This document shows, piece by piece, positions 25,425-34,026 of a stretch of 45,509 nucleotides of DNA. The stretch is from Bacteroidia bacterium (GTDB lineage Bacteria; Bacteroidota; Bacteroidia; Bacteroidales; Dysgonomonadaceae), in the NCBI GenBank assembly GCA_025999435.1, contig BNXH01000007.1, positions 1 to 45,509 on the forward strand, given 5' to 3'. Positions within the stretch are counted from its first letter, which is position 1. Every line of letters begins with the position of its first letter. The notes under the pieces were generated by a model. It ran no database searches, was not told the DNA's origin, and saw nothing but the letters and a program-made list of their open reading frames with translations. A program made the translations under genes and the position numbers.

Positions 25425-27072
25425 ATTTTATCAGAAAGTCAGATAGGTTTCCATAACCTTCTACTCCGATTTTCTTTCTGATAATAGATTTTTTCATCTG
25501 GATTGTATTGATAGTCCATTCCATCAATATACTTATTTCATTATTGTTGAGTCCTGCATAAACTAAACAACATATTCTAACTTCGGCATCTTCCAATTGA
25601 GGGAATTTTTCTTGTAGTTTTTCAGGGAAACCGTTATATAGCTGATTCATGGTATCATTTAGCATATTCCAATCGAGAGATTCTTGTTTATATATTATTT
25701 CGTTTACTTTTTTGAGTAATTTTTGTCCCTGTTTTTTCTCGTCGTCCCTCATATGCCCTTCAAGTAATGCTACTTTTTTCAAAATATCAAAGTGTTCCAG
25801 CAATACTTTCTTAAAGGAGTTTTCCTTTTTGTTGAAGGATTCGGCCATATCGTTCAGTTGCGATATTTTCAATTCGGCATCGGTAAGAGCTTCTTTATTC
25901 TTTACATTTTTCCAATAGATGAAAATACTCATACCGAGCACTAAGACTATTAAGCCTAGTATGATCAGGGATGCAGATTGTTTTTCGATCAGCAAGCGGT
26001 TATTTTCATTTTGAATTACCTCAAAATCATATTTCTTCTGAATGTCTAAAACAGCTTGGTTATTTGCTTCTTTAAATATTTTCTGCAAATAATCGGCATA
26101 TTCTTTCTGAAAAGCCAGTGCTTTTTCGTAATTCTTGTCATTTTCTTCTATTCTCGATTGTAGTTGAATGATCATTGAGCGTAAAGAACTTGTTTCATCA
26201 CCTTTTATCAATTCCAAAGAATTATTGATATTATACAGTGTCGAATCCCGATTTCGCTCATCGTTAAACGAATAGGCTATATTGAGATAAATACGTGCTT
26301 TGTCTTCATTCTTTTTGAAAAGTGGAATAGCCTGCTCGAATTTCGCTCTGGCTGATTGGTAGTCCTTAGTCATTCTGTATGCGACTCCAATATTCTGCAA
26401 TGCTAACCCTTGACCTGCCGAATCTTTGATGTTTTGAGCCAATAGTAAGCTCTTGTCAAGATAGAAGAAACTACTGTCCAATTCTTTTTTGAAAAGGAAT
26501 GCTGTGCCTATTCCATTGTAAGCTTGAAATTCATTTTTGTAATTGGCTGATTTATGGTAATATTGAGCTGATAATTTAAATCGTGATATAGCTTCATCTT
26601 TCAAGTATTTCTTGTGATTTATAGCTCCGATCGAATACTCTATGTCTCCTTTAAGTCTATCGTTTTCTGTTTGTAAAGCATAAAGCTCAGCATCCAGATA
26701 CATAGATAAGGCATCTTCTTTCTTATTTTGAGACTCCAATACACGACCGGAATAATAATAAGACTTAGCTATTTTCAGCAAGTCTTTTTTATTCAGATAA
26801 TAATCTCTAACCTGAAAAATAAGAGTATCATTTTTAATATCCATATTTTTCCGGTCTCGTGCTTGTGTATATAGTAGGATATATTTGTAATAAGCATCTC
26901 TATCCAGGTTCTTTTCTAAAATTTCGGTATCTAATAGTCTCAAAGCGCTATCGGGATACTGATCTACCAGAGCCTCAACATTGGTCAGGACTTTATCTGC
27001 ACCACCGTGAAAATTACAGGTAACCAAAAAGACTGTAAATAAAAATACACAGACAATTTTAAATTGGGGCAT
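25411..27072 (-). CDS. Membrane-anchored TPR protein with C-terminal HTH (LuxR-like)
   Basis: 553 residues. The N-terminus MPQFKIVCVFLFTVFLVTC looks like a lipoprotein-type signal (VTC, Cys19). TPR repeats fill ~60-330 (e.g. YKNEFQAYNGIGTAFLFKKEL, GLALQNIGVAYRMTKDYQSA). One membrane helix is at ~368-387 (LIILGLIVLVLGMSIFIYW), then a cytosolic coiled-coil, and a C-terminal LuxR-like HTH (LEDAEVRICCLVYAGLNNNEIS...WTINTIQMKKSIIRKKIG). This is the Bacteroidales type of one-component membrane regulator: a periplasmic TPR sensor coupled to a cytosolic DNA-binding domain. The signal and targets are unknown. The gene is divergent from a small DUF3244 protein gene, the nearest candidate target. Confidence 0.85.
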   Translation of the reverse strand: MPQFKIVCVFLFTVFLVTCNFHGGADKVLTNVEALVDQYPDSALRLLDTEILEKNLDRDAYYKYILLYTQARDRKNMDIKNDTLIFQVRDYYLNKKDLLKIAKSYYYSGRVLESQNKKEDALSMYLDAELYALQTENDRLKGDIEYSIGAINHKKYLKDEAISRFKLSAQYYHKSANYKNEFQAYNGIGTAFLFKKELDSSFFYLDKSLLLAQNIKDSAGQGLALQNIGVAYRMTKDYQSARAKFEQAIPLFKKNEDKARIYLNIAYSFNDERNRDSTLYNINNSLELIKGDETSSLRSMIIQLQSRIEENDKNYEKALAFQKEYADYLQKIFKEANNQAVLDIQKKYDFEVIQNENNRLLIEKQSASLIILGLIVLVLGMSIFIYWKNVKNKEALTDAELKISQLNDMAESFNKKENSFKKVLLEHFDILKKVALLEGHMRDDEKKQGQKLLKKVNEIIYKQESLDWNMLNDTMNQLYNGFPEKLQEKFPQLEDAEVRICCLVYAGLNNNEISILMEWTINTIQMKKSIIRKKIGVEGYGNLSDFLIKLETV

Positions 27073-27125
27073 GGGGTTGTCGAATGAGATATAAATTAGT
27101 CAATTTAATGAAAAAAATACGATAA

Positions 27126-27133
27126 CAAAGATA
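27126..27133 (-). promoter_or_regulatory. -7 element of the TPR-HTH regulator gene
   Basis: The minus strand reads TATCTTTG (TAnnTTTG), 54 nt upstream of the ATG at 27072. Confidence 0.42.
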
Positions 27134-27257
27134 TATAATCTTTTTTCTCTTCAAAAAAAATCTATATGAAAAGAGTATTCAGTAAATACAATATATTGAT
27201 AATCAATAATATATCCTTGAGGCTTAAAACAAATATCTATATGGTAGCTGAGGTACA

Positions 27258-27288
27258 TTGTTTTTATTCCTTTTGTGTCGTAGTTTTG
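27258..27288 (+). promoter_or_regulatory. Promoter of the DUF3244 gene
   Basis: TTG at 27258-27260 and TAGTTTTG at 27281-27288 are spaced by exactly 20 nt, a full Bacteroidota consensus; the ATG is 32 nt downstream. Confidence 0.62.
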
Positions 27289-27319
27289 TTTGAGGAAGAC
27301 ATTTTAATCTATTGCTATT

Positions 27320-27790
27320 ATGAGAAAAAATCACTTATTACTGTTGTTATTTGTTTCATTTTTTATAAATGTAAATGTTATGTATTCATCTGTTGAGACT
27401 TATTACACATTGAGGATGGATAAGATTTACGGGGATGAGATAACCGAAGTCGAGTTAATGATTCTTACGGGAGGTAATCCGGACAAACCTACTCTAGCGA
27501 AAAGTGCAATGAGCACAATGAGTCTGAGAACGATTGCACCTGTGGTAAAACCGATCTCGTTGTATCAGAGCAGTTCTTATCTGAAAGTAAATATTATTCT
27601 GGATGAAAAGGTAAATATAAAAGTGCTGAATGCGACAACAGACCTACCTGTATATATGAGACAGTATATCCCTGATACTTCAGGCGAAATGCTGATCAAT
27701 ACATCAAGATGGTCTGGTGGATATTATAATATAATATTTACAAACGCGAGTGGAGAAGCTATTGCTCAAGGTACAATCTATATAGATTAA
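27320..27790 (+). CDS. Small exported DUF3244 protein
   Basis: 156 residues with a signal peptide (MRKNHLLLLLFVSFFINVNVMYS). The C-terminal ~85 residues match DUF3244: YLKVNIILDEKVNIKVLNAT, then VYMRQYIPDTSGEMLINTSRWSGGYYNIIFTNASGEAIAQGTIYID, an Ig-like beta fold. The function is unknown; the proteins are frequent in gut Bacteroidales. It has its own strong promoter and terminator and is divergent from the TPR-HTH regulator, which suggests that it is controlled by, or feeds back on, that sensor (inference). Confidence 0.8.
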   Translation: MRKNHLLLLLFVSFFINVNVMYSSVETYYTLRMDKIYGDEITEVELMILTGGNPDKPTLAKSAMSTMSLRTIAPVVKPISLYQSSSYLKVNIILDEKVNIKVLNATTDLPVYMRQYIPDTSGEMLINTSRWSGGYYNIIFTNASGEAIAQGTIYID

Positions 27791-27881
27791 ACAAATTCTA
27801 ATTTCCTAGTCGAATAGGCTTCTTAGCCTTAACTTATTTACAATATTTGGGAAATTTTGCAACTGCTATTTGCAAAGAAAG

Positions 27882-27921
27882 TCGAGGGTGAGCCGGAGGA
27901 GGTTCGCCCTCGATTATTTTT
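27882..27921. terminator. Strong terminator between DUF3244 gene and ybeY
   Basis: A 13-bp stem, TCGAGGGTGAGCC pairing with GGTTCGCCCTCGA (two wobbles), has a GGAGGA loop and is followed by TTATTTTT on plus. It ends right at the ybeY stop, so the T-run is inside the last codons of ybeY read antisense. Confidence 0.8.
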
Positions 27922-28333
27922 CCAGTAATTCAAGCGCTGTATTCTCACATTCGGTCATATGCTCCCGTTCGCCGGGAGCTTTGTCGTTAATACCACAAAG
28001 ATGCAATATACCGTGGATAATTATCCTGTTCAGCTCTGTATTATAGCCGGTGCCGAACTGGCCGGCATTGCTTTTTACTGTATCTGTGCTGATAAATATG
28101 TCTCCCGATATAACATCTCCTTCGCTGTAGTCGAATGTGATGATATCCGTATAATAGTCGTGTTGCAGATATTGATTATTTACTTCCAGAATCTTTTCAT
28201 CCGAACAAAATATAAAAGCGATATCTCCTGTTTTCTTCCGGTAGGAATCTGCTACCGTTTTTATCCAATTTGTAATTTTCCGCCTTTTCATCGGGGGAAG
28301 TTTTACTCCCTCTGCTTGATATAGTATAGCCAT
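27914..28333 (-). CDS. ybeY: Endoribonuclease YbeY
   Basis: 139 residues. ISGDIFISTDTVKSNA and LNRIIIHGILHLCGINDKAPGEREHM mark the UPF0054 family. The metal motif HGxLHLxGxxH is present for the first two His, but the third ligand position (ten residues after the first His) is Asp rather than His. YbeY matures the 3' end of 16S rRNA and acts in ribosome quality control. It is the last gene of a three-gene minus-strand operon, 28 bp after the AlkD-like gene. Confidence 0.92.
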   Translation of the reverse strand: MAILYQAEGVKLPPMKRRKITNWIKTVADSYRKKTGDIAFIFCSDEKILEVNNQYLQHDYYTDIITFDYSEGDVISGDIFISTDTVKSNAGQFGTGYNTELNRIIIHGILHLCGINDKAPGEREHMTECENTALELLEK

Positions 28334-28361
28334 AATAGAATTTTATTATTAAAGAGGTAAC

Positions 28362-29030
28362 TTAGTTGTCAAAGAAGTAGCCGAATTCGAAATTGAGACT
28401 GTTATATATCTCCTGTTTCAAAATGTCTTCACTTTTTTGAAATTCCGATATTTTTTGCATAATAGTCTCAGCGGTATCCTCTGATAACCGCCCGATATGT
28501 TTCAGAATTAATAATGCCGCATTTCGAAGAGATGCATCCTCGGATAAAACATCCTCCCAAACATAAGGAAGCGATTCGGGAAGGATATCTTTACTTTTCT
28601 TCAGTAACATCAATCGGGACAGAAGCCAGTAGCCGGTGGTACGGATTGATGATGTTTGATTTTTTGACCATTTCATCGATAAATTTTCAGCATAAGGCAA
28701 CTCTTGAAGCAAGTTGAAGCATATCTGTTCTCTTATTTCCTGATTCGTTATTTCCTGTACCCATTTGTCTGCTGTTTCTTCCTGATACTTATCGACGGGG
28801 TACAACAAAGTGCCCATGATTTTCAGCTCCCGCGTATTTTCAATCCAAAGGGTTTCCGCGAGAGAAGCATCCGGTGAATACCGTTTCGAAACATCTTTGA
28901 TTTGCTGAATAGTCAGTCCAAAGTTTACTTTGTAGTCTAACCCCCATTTGCGCATGCTGGTAGATACGATTCCATTCATTGCTTGTCGGCAACGGACGCG
29001 GATATCACGTATAATGTCTTCCTGTGTCAT
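28362..29030 (-). CDS. AlkD-like DNA alkylation repair protein
   Basis: 222 residues, all helical, matching the HEAT-like repeat DNA alkylation repair family: RKWGLDYKVNFGLTIQQIKDVSKRY, LAETLWIENTRELKIMGTLL, and LRNAALLILKHIGRLSED. AlkD-type glycosylases excise bulky N3/N7 alkyl purines without base flipping. I cannot confirm the catalytic Asp by eye, so it may be a non-catalytic relative. The start overlaps the Dabb stop (ATGA), giving translational coupling. Confidence 0.72.
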   Translation of the reverse strand: MTQEDIIRDIRVRCRQAMNGIVSTSMRKWGLDYKVNFGLTIQQIKDVSKRYSPDASLAETLWIENTRELKIMGTLLYPVDKYQEETADKWVQEITNQEIREQICFNLLQELPYAENLSMKWSKNQTSSIRTTGYWLLSRLMLLKKSKDILPESLPYVWEDVLSEDASLRNAALLILKHIGRLSEDTAETIMQKISEFQKSEDILKQEIYNSLNFEFGYFFDN

Positions 29031-29329
29031 TCTATTTTATAATCAACAGCCTTACGGTCAATTACTGCTTCTCTGATGAAAGGAAGTAAAGCCTGATGTA
29101 AAGGGTGATTTTGATAAAAATCTAAAGCCTCTTCCGATAATATTTCAGAATAGAGAACAACGTCGAAGTTAGTACCGCCGGGAAAGTCTATCCCAACCTC
29201 TATTTTGTGCAGTCCCTCTATCTGTCCGTCGAGAGCCTCCAGTTTTTCTTTTATTAACCGGGCATTCGTTACTTTGCCATTTCCGTGGGCTTCATCTTTG
29301 AGTTTCCACATTACAATGTGCTTGATCAT
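29027..29329 (-). CDS. Dabb (stress-responsive A/B barrel) domain protein
   Basis: 100 residues from the ATG at 29329. MIKHIVMWKLKDEAHG is the typical Dabb N-terminus, and FDVVLYSEILSEEALDFYQNHPLHQ the conserved C-terminal helix. The fold is a dimeric ferredoxin-like barrel with no general catalytic function known. An upstream in-frame extension (to ~29395) is rejected: it encodes only Leu/Phe/Lys-rich sequence derived from a repeat end at 29330-29352. It is the first gene of the Dabb/AlkD-like/ybeY operon. Confidence 0.85.
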   Translation of the reverse strand: MIKHIVMWKLKDEAHGNGKVTNARLIKEKLEALDGQIEGLHKIEVGIDFPGGTNFDVVLYSEILSEEALDFYQNHPLHQALLPFIREAVIDRKAVDYKIE

Positions 29330-29352
29330 AATTAAAAATTTAAACAGTTTCT
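29330..29352. repeat. Solo end of the GAAACTGTTTAAATTTT repeat family
   Basis: The minus strand reads TAAGAAACTGTTTAAATTTT directly before the Dabb start codon. It forms the whole immediate 5' leader of that operon. Confidence 0.5.
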
Positions 29353-29498
29353 TATATTTCAGAAACAAAAATAAATAATATTTTACTAACAACAAGATAT
29401 CTGAGCCTTCGCTCGAACGGTATTTTCAAATATGTTTTATAACTTGCGGCATATTTGCATGATAAATATTTATATCCCCGAAAACTAAAAAAACTGTT

Positions 29499-32324
29499 AT
29501 GCTAACCGCTAATTACCGGCAATTAAAAGATATTCTTTCCGAGAGAATACCGTCTAAACGTATTATTACAAATCCTTTACAGCTTCTGGCTTATGGTACC
29601 GATGCCAGTTTTTACAGGTTGATTCCTAAAATAGTGGTGCAGGTGCACACCGAAGAAGAAGCGATCGAGGTGATAAAACAAACCGCGAGGTTAAATATTC
29701 CTGTAACTTACCGTGCAGCGGGTACAAGCCTTTCGGGGCAGGCAATCAGTGATTCGGTATTGATGGTAGCGACGCACGAATGGCGTAAGTATACTATCCT
29801 GGACGATGACGCGATGAAAATAAAGCTGCAACCGGGGATTACCGGCGCACGCGCGAATATCTACCTGCAACCTTTCGGACGTAAAATAGGTCCTGATCCG
29901 GCATCAATAAATGCGGCGATGATAGGCGGAATAGCTGCGAATAATGCTAGTGGGATGTGCTGCGGAACGGCTCAGAATTCGTACAAAACAATAGCTGATA
30001 TACGTATTGTACTTTACGATGGAACTGTTTTGGATACATCGGATGAACAGAGTAAGAAGGATTTTATAGAAAAACATCCCGAAATTATCGCGGGGATCGA
30101 AGAACTAAGGGATGAGATAAAAGCTGATAACGTTTTGGAAGAACGTATCAGACATAAATTCAAAATAAAGAATACAACAGGATATAGTATCAACGCTTTG
30201 GTCGATTACGAAGATCCGTTTGATATAATCAAGCATCTGATGATTGGTTCGGAGGGTACTTTGGCTTTTATTTCCGATCTGACATACCATACCGTTACCG
30301 ACGAAAAATATAAAGCTTGTGCTTTGATGATCTTCGAGACCATTGAGCTTGCTTGCGAAGCTGTGCCATTTCTTCGGGAAAGTCCCGTGTCGGCTGTGGA
30401 ATTGCTGGACAGGGATAGCATTCGCTCGGTGGAAGACGATCCTGATGCACCGGACTATTTCCGCGCTATGCCGGAGACAGCTTGTGTGTTGTTGGTTGAG
30501 ATACAGGCAAATGAAAAAACGGATATGGACGCTAAAGAAGCCGCTATTCGCATAGCGGTGGAGTCTATACCGACTATCCGGCCTTACCGCTTTACTTCCG
30601 ACCCGAAAGAATATAACTTTAATTGGAAAGCACGAAAAGGCTTATTATCTTCTGTTGGAGGGTTGCGTAAGACAGGTACGACATGCATTATAGAAGATGT
30701 GGCATTCCCTGTCCCGCGCTTGGCAGAGGCTTGTATCGCCCTGAAAACACTGTTCAAAAAATATGAGTATCATGATGCTGTCCTTTTTGGGCATGCATTG
30801 GAAGGCAATCTGCATCTCAACTTCTCGCAGGATTTCAGTACACCAAGCGAAGTGCAGCGTTATGCCAATATGATGGATGAGTTGGCTGATATTGTGGTCA
30901 ATAAATTCGACGGTTCACTTAAGGCGGAACACGGAACAGGTCGTAATATGGCTCCGTTTGTAGAAAAAGAATGGGGTGAAGCTGCTTATAAGATCATGCT
31001 GCGGATAAAAGATATATTCGATCCGGATAAATTGATCAATCCGGGGGTGATTATCAATGAAAATCCGAAAATACATCTCGAAAACCTGAAACCGCTTCCT
31101 GCCGTAGATGAGATTGTGGATAAGTGTATGGAATGTGGTTTTTGTGAACCTAACTGTGTGGCCGAAGGACTAACATTATCTCCTCGCCAACGAATTGTTA
31201 TTGCCCGTGAAATTTCACGATTGAAAGTGGCCGGCGAAGATCCGGCGAGGTTGAAACAAATGCTCCATGATGCGAAATATTATTCCGGTGAAACTTGCGC
31301 GACAGACGGTTTGTGCGGGCTTGTCTGTCCTGTTAAGATAGATACAGGCAAGTTTATAAAAGAAATACGTCATCAGGAAGCTTCGGATACAGCTAAAAAA
31401 GTAGCGGGATATATCGGAAGCCATATGGCGGAGACTACATCTATGGCGCGCGGCGGATTGAATTTCGTTCACTTCTTCCATTCCATATTGGGCGATAGTT
31501 TGATGGGTGGCATTGCTTCGGCTATGCGGACATTATCGTTTAAAACGATTCCGAAATGGGACAAAGACATGCCGAAAGGAGCCCGCAAGATAAAAGATAC
31601 GATCGTAAACGGAGGGCAGCCTGATAAGGTGGTATATTTCCCTTCCTGTATTAACCGGTCGATGGGTAAGTCGAAGGGCTATGAGAAGGACGATGTGGAA
31701 CTAACGGAAAAAACAAAAGAACTGTTACAGCGAGCGGGTTTCACTATCATCTATCCCGAAGGTATTAATGATCTGTGTTGTGGTATGGCTTTCAGTAGTA
31801 AAGGATTGAAAGAAGAAGGTGCGCGTAAGTCGAAAGAACTGGAAGAAGCTTTATTTAAAGCTTCGGAAGGAGGTAAATACCCTGTGCTGTTCGATATGAG
31901 TCCGTGCTTCTATACATTCCACGAAGCATATGAGAATAAAAATCTGAAGATATACGACCCGATAGAGTTTATGCTCGACTTTGTAATGCCTAAACTACAG
32001 GTGAAACAGCCTCGTGAGGTAGTCACTGTTTTTCCTGTATGTTCTGTGAAGAAAATAGGCATGGAAACAAAACTTTTGGAATTGGCTAAAATGTGTTCTA
32101 AAGAAGTCGCTTTTGTACAAAGTAACTGTTGTGGCTTTGCCGGAGACAGAGGCTTTACATATCCTGAGTTGAACAAGCACGGGCAACGACATCTGAACGA
32201 ACAGATACCTTCAAGTTGTAAGGACGGTTATTCAACCAGCCGTACATGCGAGATCGGCATGAGCGAATACAGTGATATTAACTTCAAATCGATTTTCTAC
32301 CTGATAGATGAAGTGACGAAGTGA
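29499..32324 (+). CDS. FAD- and Fe-S-containing D-2-hydroxyacid dehydrogenase (D-lactate / YdiJ-like)
   Basis: 941 residues. The N-terminal FAD-binding_4 domain (~30-230) has VTYRAAGTSLSGQAISDSV and IGGIAANNASGMCCGT. The FAD-oxidase C domain follows (~260-530) with HALEGNLHLNFSQDF and LKAEHGTGRNMAPFVEKEWG. Two [4Fe-4S] motifs are CMECGFCEPNC and CATDGLCGLVCP. Two CCG-type domains (CCGMAFSSKG; SNCCGFAGDRGF) complete a GlpC-like half. This is the one-chain fusion seen in YdiJ D-2-hydroxyglutarate dehydrogenase and in some D-lactate dehydrogenases; the substrate cannot be decided by eye. Electrons probably go to quinone or another membrane carrier. It is monocistronic, and one base separates its stop from the convergent membrane-protein gene. 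Confidence 0.88.
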   Translation: MLTANYRQLKDILSERIPSKRIITNPLQLLAYGTDASFYRLIPKIVVQVHTEEEAIEVIKQTARLNIPVTYRAAGTSLSGQAISDSVLMVATHEWRKYTILDDDAMKIKLQPGITGARANIYLQPFGRKIGPDPASINAAMIGGIAANNASGMCCGTAQNSYKTIADIRIVLYDGTVLDTSDEQSKKDFIEKHPEIIAGIEELRDEIKADNVLEERIRHKFKIKNTTGYSINALVDYEDPFDIIKHLMIGSEGTLAFISDLTYHTVTDEKYKACALMIFETIELACEAVPFLRESPVSAVELLDRDSIRSVEDDPDAPDYFRAMPETACVLLVEIQANEKTDMDAKEAAIRIAVESIPTIRPYRFTSDPKEYNFNWKARKGLLSSVGGLRKTGTTCIIEDVAFPVPRLAEACIALKTLFKKYEYHDAVLFGHALEGNLHLNFSQDFSTPSEVQRYANMMDELADIVVNKFDGSLKAEHGTGRNMAPFVEKEWGEAAYKIMLRIKDIFDPDKLINPGVIINENPKIHLENLKPLPAVDEIVDKCMECGFCEPNCVAEGLTLSPRQRIVIAREISRLKVAGEDPARLKQMLHDAKYYSGETCATDGLCGLVCPVKIDTGKFIKEIRHQEASDTAKKVAGYIGSHMAETTSMARGGLNFVHFFHSILGDSLMGGIASAMRTLSFKTIPKWDKDMPKGARKIKDTIVNGGQPDKVVYFPSCINRSMGKSKGYEKDDVELTEKTKELLQRAGFTIIYPEGINDLCCGMAFSSKGLKEEGARKSKELEEALFKASEGGKYPVLFDMSPCFYTFHEAYENKNLKIYDPIEFMLDFVMPKLQVKQPREVVTVFPVCSVKKIGMETKLLELAKMCSKEVAFVQSNCCGFAGDRGFTYPELNKHGQRHLNEQIPSSCKDGYSTSRTCEIGMSEYSDINFKSIFYLIDEVTK

Positions 32325-32325
32325 A

Positions 32326-32727
32326 TTAAAAATGTTTATTAAGTATCTTTAATAGATATATAAAGAGAAGAATATATGCAATTATTAAAAATAACGTTTT
32401 GAGAGCAAAAAACAGCCAAGATGGAATAGACCAACATTCTTTTTCCTCGACATCACTTTCTTCATTGTTGTCTTTCTTGCGACTCTTAAAATAAATTATA
32501 TACCAAAAAACAGAAGAATATAAATAATGAAAAATATCAAAAACCAATGATGTTATTAATGAAATTAAAGGATAAAGTAGTTCATTGGGAATATAATTTG
32601 AATTATCAGAATTACTTGTCCTAAATATCCAAATAATACCAATGCCAGCAAATGCTAATTGACGAACAATGTCACTTAGTTTCCCTGTATGAAATTCGTA
32701 TGATTCTCGTATCTCCTTTAATTTCAC
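32326..32727 (-). CDS. Small multi-pass membrane protein, unknown function
   Basis: 133 residues starting at a GTG (32727), two bases after the stop of a 46-residue upstream ORF. Hydrophobic stretches at ~22-38 (LAFAGIGIIWIF), ~50-80 (LLYPLISLITSLVFDIFHYLYSSVFWYIIYF) and ~104-130 (WLFFALKTLFLIIAYILLFIYLL) suggest three or four membrane helices, with an acidic loop (KDNNEESDVEEKE) between them. I do not recognise the family. The tight spacing and GTG start argue that it is translated with the upstream ORF. The pair is AT-richer than its neighbours, which may indicate transfer. Confidence 0.65.
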   Translation of the reverse strand: MKLKEIRESYEFHTGKLSDIVRQLAFAGIGIIWIFRTSNSDNSNYIPNELLYPLISLITSLVFDIFHYLYSSVFWYIIYFKSRKKDNNEESDVEEKECWSIPSWLFFALKTLFLIIAYILLFIYLLKILNKHF

Positions 32728-32729
32728 TT

Positions 32730-32870
32730 TTATTTTTCTTTTCGTGGAGCTCTTGGACCTGTACCTTCATTAAGAGGTCGTTGCTGTCCATTATTGCTTC
32801 TCTCTCTTACGGGTTGTGGTGTTTTTGGTTGTGGTGTTTTTGGTTGTGGTGTTTTTTTATTGTCTGACAT
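32730..32870 (-). CDS. 46-aa Pro/Gln/Lys-rich peptide with KTPQP repeats
   Basis: ATG at 32870, TAA at 32730-32732. It opens MSDNK and then has three copies of KTPQP (a 15-bp tandem DNA repeat), followed by VRERSNNGQQRPLNEGTGPRAPRKEK. It is highly basic and probably unstructured, with no membrane segment. The opposite strand is also open here but gives only a low-complexity Cys/Gly/Trp-rich frame, and the minus frame has a TAnnTTTG promoter element 29 nt upstream. It lies directly ahead of the membrane-protein gene. The function is unknown; repeat number could vary by slippage. Confidence 0.6.
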   Translation of the reverse strand: MSDNKKTPQPKTPQPKTPQPVRERSNNGQQRPLNEGTGPRAPRKEK

Positions 32871-32898
32871 AAATAATTTGATTAATGTTAAGCTTTTT

Positions 32899-32906
32899 CA
32901 AATATA
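32899..32906 (-). promoter_or_regulatory. -7 element upstream of the KTPQP peptide gene
   Basis: The minus strand reads TATATTTG (TAnnTTTG), 29 nt upstream of the ATG at 32870. Confidence 0.42.
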
Positions 32907-33216
32907 TGGATTTTTATTGAAAAAAAATAAATTGAATATAATATATTTTCAGTCTTTATTAGAGTTTATATTGAATAAGAGTTTATTTTAATTGATTATC
33001 AAGTATTTACAAAATAATATATTTTTTAATATACTGAAAATAAGTAGTTTGAAATTTTTTAATTATAACTAATTGATAATCATTAGTCTCAAAGTTTATT
33101 CTATATAATGTCTATTATATATATAAATTATACTTCTAAAAGTAACCCACTTTTTTCGATGAGAAATCTCATTTTTTTAGTACCTAATCAGTCATAGTCA
33201 GAAATTTTCAAACTAT
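32907..33216. other. AT-rich intergenic stretch with no recognised feature
   Basis: About 310 bp, mostly A/T, with no supported ORF, RNA or repeat unit. It separates the KTPQP/membrane-protein pair from ung. The low GC fits a foreign or decaying segment. Confidence 0.5.
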
Positions 33217-33879
33217 CTACCACTCAATAGGCGCAATACCTTTCGATGCAAGATATTTATTTGCTGTACTGAAATGATTGTTCCCGAAGAATCCATTATG
33301 AGCCGATAGCGGAGACGGATGTACGGACCTTAACACTAAATGCCTGTTTCCATCGATGAAAGCGGCTTTTTTCTGGGCATATGAACCCCATAGTATGAAG
33401 ACGATGTTTTCGCGTTCTTCGGCTAATTTATGGATAGCAGCATCGGTAAATTCTTCCCAGCCTTTCCTTTGGTGCGAGCCTGCTGTATGCGCTTGCACGG
33501 TAAGCGTGGCGTTAAGTAGCATTACTCCCTGATTTGCCCATCGGGTAAGGTTTCCCGATCGGGGAATGGGTGCGCCAAGATCCTGGTTTATTTCCTTGAA
33601 AATATTTACAAGAGAAGGAGGTGTTTGGATACCGTCCGGTACGGAGAACGATAGGCCGTGTGCTTGTCCGTCGTTGTGATAAGGATCTTGTCCGAGGATT
33701 ACGACCTTTACTTTATCAAAGGGCGTGTGATCGAACGCATTGAATATAAATTTGGCCGGAGGGAATATTTGTTTCGTATGGTATTCGTTTCGTACAAAAC
33801 CGGTAAGTTTTACGAAATAATCTTTCTCAAATTCGTCTTTCAACTGTTCTTTCCAGCTTTTTTCTATTTTTACATCCAT
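33217..33879 (-). CDS. ung: Uracil-DNA glycosylase, family 1
   Basis: 220 residues, the standard size. VVILGQDPYHNDGQAHGLSFSV (~60) holds the catalytic Asp and water-activating loop, GVMLLNATLTVQ the uracil-recognition Asn, and VHPSPLSAHNGFFGNNHFS the leucine/His loop. It removes uracil from DNA at the start of base-excision repair. It is monocistronic; the leader contains a solo repeat end (33910-33930). Confidence 0.97.
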   Translation of the reverse strand: MDVKIEKSWKEQLKDEFEKDYFVKLTGFVRNEYHTKQIFPPAKFIFNAFDHTPFDKVKVVILGQDPYHNDGQAHGLSFSVPDGIQTPPSLVNIFKEINQDLGAPIPRSGNLTRWANQGVMLLNATLTVQAHTAGSHQRKGWEEFTDAAIHKLAEERENIVFILWGSYAQKKAAFIDGNRHLVLRSVHPSPLSAHNGFFGNNHFSTANKYLASKGIAPIEW

Positions 33880-33909
33880 AGTGCTTTTGTTTTGTTGAGC
33901 ATAAAGATA

Positions 33910-33930
33910 TAAATTTAAACAGACTCTAAA
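33910..33930. repeat. Solo end of the GAGTCTGTTTAAATTTA repeat family
   Basis: The minus strand reads TTTAGAGTCTGTTTAAATTT, one substitution from the right end of the 34027-34208 element, ~100 bp away. It lies in the ung leader. Confidence 0.55.
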
Positions 33931-34026
33931 AAAGTTTCTACTTTTTAAAGACCAGATTCAAAATATCGTTTTTTCAACTACAAAACATTAAAAACTCTAT
34001 GGCGCTCCATCTATTCTATGGTATAA

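Noticed and set aside
29330..29395. Longer N-terminus for the Dabb protein
   Set aside because: The extension comes from an AT-rich repeat end and is Leu/Phe/Lys-rich; the family begins at the ATG at 29329.
32652..32867. Plus-strand open frame with repeated Cys-Gly-Phe-Trp units
   Set aside because: It is the complement of the KTPQP repeats; the minus frame has a promoter element, a sensible composition and tight spacing to the next gene.
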